In this document: one piece after another, positions 25,907 through 37,712 of the stretch
How the letters are laid out: each line of letters begins with the position of its first letter
Position numbering within the stretch: position 1 is the stretch's first letter
DNA from: Rhodospirillaceae bacterium
GTDB lineage: Bacteria > Pseudomonadota > Alphaproteobacteria > Kiloniellales > DSM-21159
Length of the DNA stretch: 64,000 nt
Reading direction: 5' to 3'
NCBI GenBank assembly: GCA_006969625.1
Contig: CP030885.1
Span: 3,359,430-3,423,429 of the forward strand
The notes under the pieces: generated by a model
The model's input: the letters and a program-made list of their open reading frames with translations, nothing else
Database searches by the model: none
What the model was told of the DNA's origin: nothing
Program-made: the position numbers and the translations under genes

Positions 25907-25929
25907 TATCATTTGCTAGCGCGATGATA
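25907..25929. promoter_or_regulatory. LysR-type operator: TATCAT-N11-ATGATA
   Basis: A perfect 6-bp inverted repeat, TATCAT and ATGATA, is separated by exactly 11 bp. This is the canonical T-N11-A LTTR box. It lies 21 bp upstream of the GTG of the LysR gene and about 90 bp upstream of dctP, the expected place for a recognition binding site in a divergent pair. Confidence 0.72.
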
Positions 25930-26019
25930 TTAGTCGCGCGCGCTCAATGCCACTAGGCTCGTGCTTATGGGAAATCGATCGGGTTTCTCCGATCGGCGAC
26001 GTACGCGGGAGGCAAAAAG

Positions 26020-27036
26020 ATGGCAGGACAGACTTCGCTTACAGCGCTCACCCGGCGGGCCGCCGGCGCACTTCTCGGTGCTGGCCTCGTCTTCGTCGCG
26101 GCCACCCCGGCCAGCGCCCAGGAGACGATGAACCTGGGCTGGGGCACGCCGCTGGATTCCAACAACGGCGTGTTCGCCAAGAAATTCGCCGAGCTGGTCG
26201 ACAGCTACACTGACGGCGAGGTCGAGGTGAAGCTGCGCCCCTCCGGCCAGATCTCGAGCGAAGACGACGCCTTCAAGGCACTGCAGCTCGGCACCGTCGA
26301 CGGCTACCTGATCTCGCAGAACAACATCTCGCCGCACTTCGGGCTGATGGACGTCTTCGTGCTGCCCTACGTCTTCCGCAGCCGGGACCATGCCGTCGCG
26401 GTGCTGGACGGCGAGGTCGGCGACTTCATCAAGCAGGAGCTGCTCGAGCGCACGGGCGTGCACCTGCTGTCCTTCAACAACGTGGAGTACCGCGACCTCT
26501 ACAACAGCGTACGTCCGATCGACTCCTTCGAGGACTTCGGCGGGCTGAAGTACCGGGTGCCGAAGAACGAGGTGATGATCGCGACCTTCCGCGCCTTCGG
26601 CGCAGAGCCGGTGCCGCTCGCCTGGTCGGAGACGCCGACGGCGCTGCAGACCGGCACGATCGACGGCGGCGACAACGGCACCAGCGTCATCCTCGACATG
26701 AAGTTCTACGAGTTCGCCGACCACTTGGCGATCCTCGAGCACTTCTCCGGCTTCACCCCGCTGCTGGTCAGCGACCGCTTCATGTCCGGCCTGAGCGACG
26801 AGCAGGCCGAGGCAGTGCGCCGCGCCGCGCAGGAGGCGCAGGCCCATCAGCGCACGGTGATGAGCGACCAGATCGACAAGGTGCGCGAGGCACTGGCCGG
26901 GCACGGCATGCGCGTGACCTACCCCGACAAGAGCAAGTTCATCGAGGCCGCGCAGGGGGTGCAGGACAGCTTCGCCACCGAGAAGGGCGAAGAGTTCCGC
27001 AGCCTGCTGGAGCGTATTCGCGAGACCGAAGGCTAA
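26020..27036 (+). CDS. dctP: TRAP transporter substrate-binding protein, DctP family
   Basis: 338 aa. A signal peptide spans about residues 1-33 (LVFVAATPASAQ), so it is periplasmic. DctP features include GLKYRVPKNEVMIATFRAFG and ALQTGTIDGGDNGTSVI. GGGAGG lies 7 nt before the ATG. It is the first gene of the plus-strand operon with dctQ, dctM and an amidohydrolase. The ligand is unknown; the amidohydrolase suggests an N-acylated or cyclic amide compound (inference). Confidence 0.92.
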   Translation: MAGQTSLTALTRRAAGALLGAGLVFVAATPASAQETMNLGWGTPLDSNNGVFAKKFAELVDSYTDGEVEVKLRPSGQISSEDDAFKALQLGTVDGYLISQNNISPHFGLMDVFVLPYVFRSRDHAVAVLDGEVGDFIKQELLERTGVHLLSFNNVEYRDLYNSVRPIDSFEDFGGLKYRVPKNEVMIATFRAFGAEPVPLAWSETPTALQTGTIDGGDNGTSVILDMKFYEFADHLAILEHFSGFTPLLVSDRFMSGLSDEQAEAVRRAAQEAQAHQRTVMSDQIDKVREALAGHGMRVTYPDKSKFIEAAQGVQDSFATEKGEEFRSLLERIRETEG

Positions 27037-27073
27037 ACGCCCCCCACAGAGCCCCCCAGTATGCTTGCGTAAG

Positions 27074-27115
27074 GGCCGGCCCCCGGACACGTCTTGCGAC
27101 GTCCGGGGGCCGGCC
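27074..27115 (+). repeat. strong intercistronic hairpin between dctP and dctQ
   Basis: GGCCGGCCCCCGGAC (27074-27088) pairs perfectly with GTCCGGGGGCCGGCC (27101-27115), a 15-bp stem with a 12-nt loop. It lies in the 147-bp gap between dctP and dctQ and has no T tract. It probably stabilises the dctP message or partly attenuates read-through. Confidence 0.75.
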
Positions 27116-27183
27116 AGCGCGCCCCGGCACGGACGGCCCGGCACGGACGCCGGCATCCGCCCCCATCCCGACAGGTTCCTGAC

Positions 27184-27735
27184 ATGAAGCTCGTCCTTCA
27201 CCGCGCGGAGGAGCTGGTCGCCCAGTTCGCGCTGTGCCTGATCGCGCTCTGCGTCTTCGCCCAGGTGGTCAGCCGCTACTTCTTCCATACGGCGATCACC
27301 TGGACGGAGGAGCTGGCCGGCTTCGCCATGGTCTGGGCCGTCTACATGGGCGCGGCCGTGGCGGTGCGCGACCGCTTTCACATCCGCATCCTCTTCGCCG
27401 TCGAGATGCTGCCGCGCCCGCTGGCGCTCGCCGCCGTGCTGCTCGGCGACCTGCTCTGGCTGGGCTTCTGCAGCCTGATGCTGGTGGTCGGCTGGGAATA
27501 CCTCGCCCTGTTGTGGGAGCGCGAGTTCATCTCGCCCTCGCTCGGCATCGACCAGAAGTGGCCGCAGAGCATCGTGGTGATCGGCTACGTCGCCATGGTG
27601 CTGCGCACGTTCGAGCTCTACGCGCGCTGGATCGCCGGCGGCCGATTCGGGCTGCCGGGTATCTCGCCGCCGCCGCACGACGAGCGGGCGGGCGACGACG
27701 CGAGCACCGGCGAGGACGGAGGCGCGCGGCGATGA
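27184..27735 (+). CDS. dctQ: TRAP transporter small permease, DctQ family
   Basis: 183 aa with four hydrophobic helices and the DctQ motif ITWTEELAGFAMVWAVYMGAAVAVR. The last 30 residues are a hydrophilic acidic tail (PPPHDERAGDDASTGE). The ATG at 27184 begins the membrane protein; upstream in-frame sequence falls in the hairpin region. It overlaps dctM by 4 bp. Confidence 0.92.
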   Translation: MKLVLHRAEELVAQFALCLIALCVFAQVVSRYFFHTAITWTEELAGFAMVWAVYMGAAVAVRDRFHIRILFAVEMLPRPLALAAVLLGDLLWLGFCSLMLVVGWEYLALLWEREFISPSLGIDQKWPQSIVVIGYVAMVLRTFELYARWIAGGRFGLPGISPPPHDERAGDDASTGEDGGARR

Positions 27736-29021
27736 GCGCCTCCCTGATCGTCGTCCTCTGTTTCGTCGGCTTCACCCTGCTCGGCATGCCGCTGTTCGCG
27801 GCGGTCGGCCTGACCACCGCTGTGGCGCTCTACCTGATCGACATCCCGGTGACGCTGCTGGCGCAGAACGCCTTCACGGCGCTGCAGCCCTTTCCGTTGC
27901 TGACGATCCCGCTGTTCGTGCTGGCCGGCCGACTGATGGAGACCGGCGGCATGGCCTCGCGGATGATCGCCATCGCCCAGTCTCTGGTCGGCGCCTACCG
28001 CGGCAGCATGTCGATGGTGACGATCTTCGGCTGTGCGCTCTTCGCCGCACTCTCCGGCTCCGGGCCGGCGACGACCGCAGCCATCGGCAGCGTGACGATC
28101 CCCGAGATGGTGCGTCAGGGCTACCGCCCGCGCTTCGCCGCCGCGGTGGCCGCCTCGGCGGGCGCGCTCGGCAGCATGATCCCGCCTAGCAACCTGATGA
28201 TCATCTACTGCCTGGTGGCCGAGGAATCGATCCCGCGGATGTTCCTGGCCGGCTTCGTGCCGGGCATCGCGGTCGCCGCGATGCTGATGGCGACCGCTTA
28301 CCTGATCTCGGTGCGCCGCGGCTACGGCGCGGTCGGCGAGAGCTTCTCCCTCCGGCCCATGCTGCGCGCGCTCTGGCAGGGCAAGTGGGCCGTCTTCGCG
28401 CCGGTGCTCATCCTTGGCGGCATCTACGGCGGCGTCTTCACGCCGACGGAGGCCGCCTCTGTGGCGGTCTTCTACGCCCTGTTCGTCGGCACCTTCGTCT
28501 ATCGCGAACTCACCTGGCAGCGCTTCGCCGAGGCGCTGAAGTTCACCGCGCTGATGAGCGGCATTCTGATCATCATCGCGCCCTCGCTCGCCTTTGGGCA
28601 GGTGCTCGCCTTCTACGACATGCCGCAGGCGGTGCAGTCCTTCCTCGACACCGTCGCGGCCAATCCCTTCTGGGTGATGGTGATCGTCGGCCTGATCCTG
28701 ATCGCCGTCGGCACCTTCATGGAGTCGCTGGCGCAGATCATCCTCTTCACGCCGATCTTCCTGCCCGGACTGGCCGCCATGGGCGTCGACCCCATCGTCT
28801 TCGGCATCTTCATGGTGATGAGCTGCGAGATCGGGTTCCTGACCCCGCCGCTCGGCGGCAACCTCAACGTGGCCGCCCGTCTGACCAACATCTCGATCGA
28901 GCAGGTCTCCGTCGGCGTCCTGCCGTTCCTGCTGCCCTATGTGGCGATGATGCTGGTCATGATCTTGGCCCCCGAGGTCGTCACCTTCCTGCCCGATCTC
29001 ATTTACGGAGCGCGCCCGTGA
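27732..29021 (+). CDS. dctM: TRAP transporter large permease, DctM family
   Basis: 429 aa, about 12 hydrophobic segments. Family motifs are FAALSGSGPATTAAIG, GSMIPPSNLMIIY and IGFLTPPLGGNLNVA. With DctQ it forms the inner-membrane part of the transporter. It overlaps dctQ (ATGA) and is followed after 25 bp by the amidohydrolase gene. Confidence 0.93.
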   Translation: MSASLIVVLCFVGFTLLGMPLFAAVGLTTAVALYLIDIPVTLLAQNAFTALQPFPLLTIPLFVLAGRLMETGGMASRMIAIAQSLVGAYRGSMSMVTIFGCALFAALSGSGPATTAAIGSVTIPEMVRQGYRPRFAAAVAASAGALGSMIPPSNLMIIYCLVAEESIPRMFLAGFVPGIAVAAMLMATAYLISVRRGYGAVGESFSLRPMLRALWQGKWAVFAPVLILGGIYGGVFTPTEAASVAVFYALFVGTFVYRELTWQRFAEALKFTALMSGILIIIAPSLAFGQVLAFYDMPQAVQSFLDTVAANPFWVMVIVGLILIAVGTFMESLAQIILFTPIFLPGLAAMGVDPIVFGIFMVMSCEIGFLTPPLGGNLNVAARLTNISIEQVSVGVLPFLLPYVAMMLVMILAPEVVTFLPDLIYGARP

Positions 29022-29046
29022 GGGTGGCGCTCGGGACGCACTGCGC

Positions 29047-30636
29047 ATGACCGACACGCTCCTGCTCAACGCCCGCGTTATCGACGGCACGGGCGCGCCC
29101 GCCTACGCCGCCGACGTGGCAGTCGCCGGCGACCGCATCGTCGCGCTCGGCGATCTGGCGCACGCCGAGGCGGCCGAGCGGCTCGACGTCTCGGGGCTGA
29201 CCGTGAGCCCCGGCTTCATCGATATCCACACCCACTCGGACGCGGTTCTGCTCGCCGACGGCAAGGCGGACAGCCAGGTCATGCAGGGCGTGACCAGCGA
29301 GCTGGCCGGTCAGTGCGGCTATAGCTTCGCGCCGGTCGGCGACAGCGAGCGGATGAAGCGCTGGATGGTCGGCCGGCTGCCGGGCGTCGAGGTGAGTTGG
29401 CGCAGCTTCGGCGGCTACCTCGAGGCGCTGGAGGAAAAGAGCCTGGGGCTGAACGTCATGGCCCTGGTCGGGCACGGCGCGATCCGAGGCGCCGTGCTCG
29501 GGGACGAGGTCCGGCAGCCGAGCGAGGCTGACCTCGGCCGCATGGCCGATCTTGTGACGGCATCCCTCGACGAAGGGGCCTGGGGCATGTCGACGGGCCT
29601 GGAGTACTGGCCCGGGCTCGGCGCGAGCGCAAGCGAACTCACCCGACTTTGCCGCGTGGTCGCCGCAGCCGACGGCCTGCACGCCTCGCACGTCCGCAAC
29701 CGCGACATCCACTACGACATGGGCTTCAGCGAAGTCCTGTCGGTCGGCCGGGTCGCCGGCGTGCGCACCCAGATCTCCCACATCCAGCCGAAGTACGGCC
29801 GCCCCGATCATGCGATGGCGCACGCTCTGGAGATGGTGGAGCATGCGCGGGCGCACGGGCTCGACGTCGCCTTCGACGTGATCCCGCACGAGTGGTCGCA
29901 CACCGGCGTGGCGGCGATCCTGCCGGCCTGGGCGCGCGAAGGCGGCGTCGAGAAGCTGCTCGAACGGCTGCGCGATCCGGCCGCGCGCGACCGCATGAAG
30001 GCCAACCCGGCACCGATGTGGCGGTTGGTGCTCGACGGGCGCTGGGACCTGATCTACTTCCTGCGGGCGTCCGACCCCGGCATCCTCGGTCGCAGCGTGG
30101 CCGAGGTTGCCGAGGCACGCGGAACCGCGCCCTACGACACCGTCCTCGACCTGCTGCTGGAGGCCGGCGAGAACGCGCTGCACATGCTGTGGACCTCCAA
30201 GAGCTTCTTCGAGGAAGACCTGCGCCTCTGTCTGCGGCGACCGGAGTGCGGCGTCATGTCCGATACGCTCGCGCTCTGCCGGCACGGGCCGACCGGCGGC
30301 CTGATCGGTTCGCTCGCCGGCTACGGCTGGGTCGCCCGGTTCCTCGAGCACTATGTCCGCGGCCTGAAGCTGATGTCGGCGGAGGAGGCGATCCGCCGGG
30401 TCACCAGCCTGCCGGCCGAACGCATCGGGCTGCCCGACCGCGGCATCCTGCGCCCCGGCGCGGCGGCCGACATCGCCGTGTTCGACTACGACGCGGTGAC
30501 CTATCGCTGCACGCTCGCGGAGCCGCGCCAGCATCCGGGCGGGTTCCGCCACGTCCTGGTCAACGGTCGCTTCGCCGTACGCGACGGCCGACGCACCGAG
30601 GAGAACGCCGGCGCCGTGTTGCGTCGCGCAACCTGA
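29047..30636 (+). CDS. N-acyl-D-amino-acid deacylase family amidohydrolase
   Basis: 529 aa, matching D-aminoacylase length. Metal-site motifs of the amidohydrolase superfamily are present: VSPGFIDIHTHSDAVL near residues 53-68, GQCGYS with the family Cys, SHVRNRD, and ISHIQPKYG with a metal His. The C-terminal LRPGAAADIAVFDYD is the usual composite-domain end. It hydrolyses N-acyl D-amino acids or a related amide such as a hydantoin- or lactam-like ring. It is co-transcribed with the TRAP genes, so the transporter probably imports its substrate. Confidence 0.87.
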   Translation: MTDTLLLNARVIDGTGAPAYAADVAVAGDRIVALGDLAHAEAAERLDVSGLTVSPGFIDIHTHSDAVLLADGKADSQVMQGVTSELAGQCGYSFAPVGDSERMKRWMVGRLPGVEVSWRSFGGYLEALEEKSLGLNVMALVGHGAIRGAVLGDEVRQPSEADLGRMADLVTASLDEGAWGMSTGLEYWPGLGASASELTRLCRVVAAADGLHASHVRNRDIHYDMGFSEVLSVGRVAGVRTQISHIQPKYGRPDHAMAHALEMVEHARAHGLDVAFDVIPHEWSHTGVAAILPAWAREGGVEKLLERLRDPAARDRMKANPAPMWRLVLDGRWDLIYFLRASDPGILGRSVAEVAEARGTAPYDTVLDLLLEAGENALHMLWTSKSFFEEDLRLCLRRPECGVMSDTLALCRHGPTGGLIGSLAGYGWVARFLEHYVRGLKLMSAEEAIRRVTSLPAERIGLPDRGILRPGAAADIAVFDYDAVTYRCTLAEPRQHPGGFRHVLVNGRFAVRDGRRTEENAGAVLRRAT

Positions 30637-30684
30637 CCGCACACAGGGCGCCGCGATCCCCGGCGTGCGGACACCGTTGGCCGA

Positions 30685-33600
30685 TCAGGCGACCTGACGC
30701 TTGACCAGCTCGGCGAAGGCGCCCTGCCTGGCCATCAGCTCTTCGTAGTTGCCGGACTCGACGACCCGCCCGCTGTCGATGACGAAGATGCGGTCGGCGC
30801 GGCGGATGGTGCTGAGGCGGTGCGCGATGGCGATGCGGGTACAGCGCAGCTCGTCGACGCCGCGGCTGACGATCGCCTGGGTCTCGTTGTCGAGCGCGCT
30901 GGTCGCCTCGTCGAAGATCAGGATGCGCGGGTTGCGGACCAGGGCGCGGGCGATCATCAGGCGCTGGCGCTGACCGCCCGAGACCGTGGTCGCGGCGTCG
31001 GTCAGGTAGGTGTCCATGCCCATCGGCATCGCCTTGACGTCGGCGTCGAAGCCGGCGCGGCGCGCTGCGTCCCAGGCGTCCTCGCGGGTCGCGTCGGAGC
31101 CGGCCGCGATGTTGTCGAAGATCGTCCCACTCAGCAGCTTGGCGTCCTGCAGCACGACGCCCAGGTGCTCGCGGACCAGGCGGCTGTTCAGGGTCGCGAG
31201 GTCGACGCCGTCGATCAGCACCGAGCCGGCGTCGGGCCGCTCGAAGCCGAGCAGCAGGCGGATCACCGTCGACTTGCCGCTGCCCGAGGGCCCGACGAAG
31301 GCGACGAATTCGCCGGGCTCGATCGCGAGCGACAGGTCGTTGAGAACGGGCGGCGCGCCTGCACCGTAGCCGAAGCGGATGCTGCGCAGCTCGATGGCGC
31401 CCTTGAGCGCGCCCGGATCCCGCTTGCCGCTGTCGTTTTCCTCCTCGGCCTGAAGGATCGGGGTGATCCGCTCCAGCAGAGGACGGACCAGGGTGAGCTG
31501 CACTGCGACGCCGACCAGACCTACGATCGCGGCCGTGAACTGTACGTAGGCGGTGATGAAGGCGCTGAAGTCGCCCGGCGACATGATGTCGGCGAAAGCG
31601 GCGGCCTCGATGTCGGCCCAGTCGCGCGGGAAGCCGAAGAAGGCGTCGAGCTGGCCGGACTGCCAGCCGATCACCAGCAGCACGACGACGATCGCGAAGA
31701 AGGGAAAGACGCCGGCCGTGATCTTGGACAGATTGGTCCAGCCGTTCTGGCTGTTGGTCAGGCGGGCGTACGCCAGGAAGTCGCGTTGCCAGAGCCCGAG
31801 CGCCGTGACCTCGCTGCCCGACACGCGCAGCTTCTCGATCGCCCCGAATAGCTGGAACAGCAGGCCCTGCACCTTGCCGTCGAGGAAGATCCGCTTGCGG
31901 TTCAGCCCGACGATCGTGCGGCCGATCAGGTAGCCCGTGAAGGCGTAGAGCAGGCTGACCCCGCCGACCAGCAGGCCGAGCAGCCAATCGTAGACGACCA
32001 TGAGGCCGAGGCTGAAGAGCCCCATGATGCCGGAGATCGAGGAGTTGATCACCGAACCGGTGATGAGCTGGCGGATCTGGCTGATCGACTGTGCCCGATT
32101 CGCCAAGTCGCCCACCGAGTATTCCCGGAAAAAGGGCGCGCGCAGCTTCAGCAGGCGGTCCCAGACGGCCGCCTCGACGCGCTGGTCGAGACGCCCCTCG
32201 ATCCGGAGCATGGCGATCGACTGGACGAAATTGAAGGCCGCGGCCCCCAGCAGCGCGGCGAGCACGACGAGGCCAAGGACGAGGAGTTGACCGCGCTCGG
32301 CGCTCGGGATGATGGTGCTGACGATGTAGCCGGTAGCGATCGGCGTGACGATCGAGACGATCCCGGCCAGCACCACCATGCCGACGATCATCACGAAGTC
32401 GCGGGCATTGCCGGGCACGCTGTAGGACAGCAGGCCGCGCCCGTCGATCCTGCCCTCGGGCAGCGGCTTGTAGAGCAGGTAGACGACCGGCGCGATCTGG
32501 CGCGCGAGGGCAGGCGTGATCCGGCTGTCGATGCCGGCGGCCGGGTCGACGAGGCGGTAGCGGCCCATGGCGTCCGGCAGCAGTGCGCAGGGGCGGTCCG
32601 ACGGGCCGTAGTGCGCAATCAGCGGACCGTAGTCGTCGTGCTCCCAGTCGTCGGGCAGCGCCACGCGACGGCACTGCACCGCCGAGCGCGCGCAAATGTA
32701 GAGCACGGGATCCTGGTCCTTCGGCACGGACGCGAGACCGCCGGAGGGCGGCGCGAGCTTGACGCCCAACGCCCCCGCCGCAGCCTGCAGGACGGCGATC
32801 AGCGGCTCCGCGGCGGCGATGCCGGTCCTTGGCCGGCGCTGTTCGATGATCGCGGTCAGGCTGCTGACCCCGGCGGACAGTTGCCGGGCCTGCTCGTCCG
32901 AGCGCTGGGCCAACCGCTTCACCGCCGCCTGTTCGTCGCGCGCGATCCGCTCGGTGAAGAGCGCAAGGACCAGCGACGCATAGGCGGCGAGGTCGGCCGC
33001 GGCCGTGCCCCGCGCGAGCCAACCTCCGGTGTCGGTGCTGGCGATCCGCGCGGGCGCCGCGCAGGTCAGCCAGCTGCCCGCAGGCAGCGGCAAGTGCCGG
33101 CCGGCCCAGTTGCGGGCGGCCAGGCTGCCGGTACCGGAAAAGTCGGCATCGTTCGGCGGTGCGGCGACCCAGGCCGTCCCCTCGCCCGCGACGAAGGCAC
33201 TGCCGGCCTCGCCATCGACAGCCTCGCCCGGCTTCACGGCGGCCGCTTCGCCTGGCGGCGCAGGCAGGTCCAAGGCCGCGGTGAGCGCGGCGAGCCAGCG
33301 ATCGATCAATTTGGGCACCTGCGCAGCCACGCCCGGGTCGGTGGCCGTCAGCAGGGCGGCGAGCTTGCCGCCGGCGACCCGGCCGTTGCTCGCCGGCACG
33401 GCGTAGAGGGCTCCTTCCTCCGGCCGCGCCGGCAGCCCGACGATCAGGCCGCCCGCCTCGACGCGAAGCAGATGCTGGCGTGCGTCCGGCCGTCCGTCCG
33501 ATCGCTGCGGTGCCAGAAAGAGATCGACGGCCCCCTCGACGACCAGCCAGGCCTTACCCTCGCCGACCGGCTCGAAGGCTTCGTCGCGGCCGAGCGACCC

Positions 33601-33725
33601 CGCCTTTGCCGGCGTGAAGCCGAGCGCCGCGGCCAGCGCTTCGGCGGCATCGCGCGCGGCATCGGCGGCGGTGGTCGCCGCTTTCGCTGCCGTCGCCGAC
33701 GGCTGTTTTCCGCTCGCCGAATCGC

Positions 33726-33729
<4 letters not shown>
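30685..33729 (-). CDS. NHLM/NHLP-type export ABC transporter, permease/ATPase subunit (long N-terminal domain)
   Basis: 1014 aa. Residues 1-400 are a soluble region: an Ala-rich start, a cyclic-nucleotide-binding-like beta segment (EPVGEGKAWLVVEGAVDLFL), then a helical part. Six transmembrane helices cover about 430-740. The nucleotide-binding domain (about 770-1014) has Walker A GPSGSGKST, VSGGQRQRLMIARALV, Walker B ILIFDEATSALD and the H-loop HRLS. This is the layout of the second ABC protein of NHLM bacteriocin export systems. It overlaps the C39-type ABC gene by 4 bp. No NHLP precursor gene is visible; its neighbour is a PUFA/PKS locus. Confidence 0.88.
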
Positions 33730-35986
<2,257 letters not shown>

Positions 35987-35990
<4 letters not shown>

Positions 35991-37273
35991 CCCGCCCCTC
36001 CGCCAAGCCAGGTCCTGAAGATCGGGATGATGAAGGAGATCGGCGCCTGCCGCTGAACCGCCACTTTGGCCGATGCGGTGGTGCCGGCGGTCACCCGCTG
36101 CGGCGGCCCCACCGACGAGGTCCAGGCAAGTCCGCTCTCCGTCTTCGGATCGGTGGTGAGGGCGATCTGCACCTCGATCGGCGGGCCGCCCTTCAGTAGC
36201 TGCTGGACCAGGGTGTCGTTGTCGATCTGGTTGCGGATCTCGGCCTCGGTGGCGGGCTGCTCACCGACTGCAACGACGGTCCCGACGACCGTGCCGTAGA
36301 TCTCGGGCTCGACCGTGGCGGGCGAGACGAGGGCGGTCATGCCGGGCTCGATCCGCTTGCCGTCGCCCGAGCGGAAATAGCTGTAGGTCAGCAGCGTGCG
36401 GGTGGGAGTCTCCAGTTGGGCAACCGTCGCGCCGGCGGCCAACTCGTCGCCTTCGCGCGCCTCGATCGCGATGATCCGCCCGGCCCGAGGCGCGACGATC
36501 CGCGAGCTCTCGGCGAGCGCCGCCTGCAGGCTGTCGACCTTGTTCTGCGCCTGCAGGATCTGGGCGTCGAGATCGTCGAGCGTGCTCTGCTGGTTGGAAA
36601 TGAACTCCCCGAGGTTGGCGCGCTCGTTCAGGATGTCGCTCCTTGCCGTCGCCAGGTTGATGCGCGCGTCGTAAAGGTCGCTGCGCACCTGCTCCACGCG
36701 CGCCCGCAGCACCAGACCTTGCGCCATCTCCTGCTCGAGTTCGGCGAGATAGGGCTGATAGTCCCTCACCCGCTGCTCCAGCAGCCCGGCCTCTTCCTCC
36801 AGGCTCCGGATCTTGGCCTCGGTCGCCTGCCGGCGCCGCTCGATCTCCTTGTCGACCGCCGCCGCGCGGCGCGAGCGTTCGTCCAGCAGATTGGCGAGCT
36901 CGCGCCGCGCGCCGAGCAGGTCTTCGCGTTGGGTGCCGACCTGCAGCACGGCGATCAGGTCGCCCTCGGCGACTTCGGAGCCGACGTCGACGGCGAGCCT
37001 TTCCAGCCGGCCGCTATCGGCGGCAGTCAACTCCTGCAGGACGCCCTGCTCGTACTCGATGACTCCAAGGCCGCTCACGTCGATGCGGATCTCGCCGAGA
37101 AAACCCCAGAGCACGGCGCCGAGCGTGGCGAGGGCGAGCGTACATGCGACGATCCAGCCGCGCGGCGACGTCAGGTGGGCGAGCCGGCCGACATCCGCGG
37201 GCGAGGTTGCGCCGACGGGCGGCGCACCGGTCGCCTTCGCCGGCGCCGCCTGCTTGCTGCGACGAGAAAACAT
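35987..37273 (-). CDS. HlyD-family periplasmic adaptor of NHLM-type export system
   Basis: 428 aa. One N-terminal transmembrane helix lies at about 40-62 (WIVACTLALATLGAVLWGFLG). Two biotinyl-lipoyl half-motifs (LERLAVDVGSEVAEGDLIAVL and VAPRAGRIIAIEAREGDELAAG) flank a long coiled coil (about 115-265). A beta-barrel C-terminal part ends SFIIPIFRTWLGG. It bridges the inner-membrane ABC proteins towards the outer membrane. First gene of the exporter operon, divergent from the biosynthetic operon. No TolC-like outer membrane gene is in the window. Confidence 0.88.
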
Positions 37274-37712
37274 GTCAGCCCCCCAGCCGACCGCTCGACG
37301 GTCACCCTGCTGCCATTGGCACGCCGGCAGCCTGTTTCATTGCACATCCAATTGCACGTCCAATCGACCGAAACTGCAAGTCGCCGCGCAGCTTGGACGG
37401 GACGGGAGTACCTAGTGGCCGCCTCGCTTCTGCTGGATGACGCACTTCCTCGAAACAGTCAAGCCGAGGAAATGTTTACAATAATTTAATAAGTTCTTCG
37501 CTGCCCACCGTCGCACATCCACTTGACTGGATGGAATCTTGGATGCACTCTCTCCGCTTAGGGGGGCTTGATCTACCGGCTCGCCTTGGGTGTTCACGCC
37601 AGGATGTACGTGTCGTTGGGCCGGCCGGAGCCACCTCGAGCAGAGGTCTCCGCGGCTCGCTTAAACACCGCGCAACTATAGCAATCGTCATCCGAAAAAA
37701 GGAGAGTCGGCG
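37274..37712. promoter_or_regulatory. 439-bp divergent intergenic region between exporter and biosynthetic operons
   Basis: The largest non-coding gap in the window, clearly less GC-rich than its surroundings. It holds an exact tandem pair of 12-mers, an inverted repeat CATCCA-N6-TGGATG (37516-37533) and an AT-rich patch around 37470-37498 (TGTTTACAATAATTTAATAA). A GGAG-containing SD precedes the right-hand gene. Short open frames inside lack a ribosome site or recognisable sequence. Presumably it carries both promoters and regulator sites. Confidence 0.6.
37340..37363. repeat. tandem 12-bp direct repeat
   Basis: TTGCACATCCAA (37340-37351) is followed directly by TTGCACGTCCAA (37352-37363), differing at one base. 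A related GCACATCCA occurs at 37513-37521, inside the nearby inverted repeat. This is a plausible array of binding sites for a regulator of the divergent operons. Confidence 0.55.

Noticed and set aside
29047..30636. Deacylase as a prodrug-activating peptidase of the PKS locus
   Set aside because: It is on the plus strand, 25 bp behind the TRAP dctM gene and convergent with the exporter operon; it also lacks a signal peptide and peptidase motifs.
37412..37597. 61-aa minus-strand open frame in the exporter/biosynthesis spacer, considered as an exported peptide precursor
   Set aside because: GTG start without SD, no double-glycine or NHLP/Nif11-like leader, and it covers the repeat-rich regulatory spacer.
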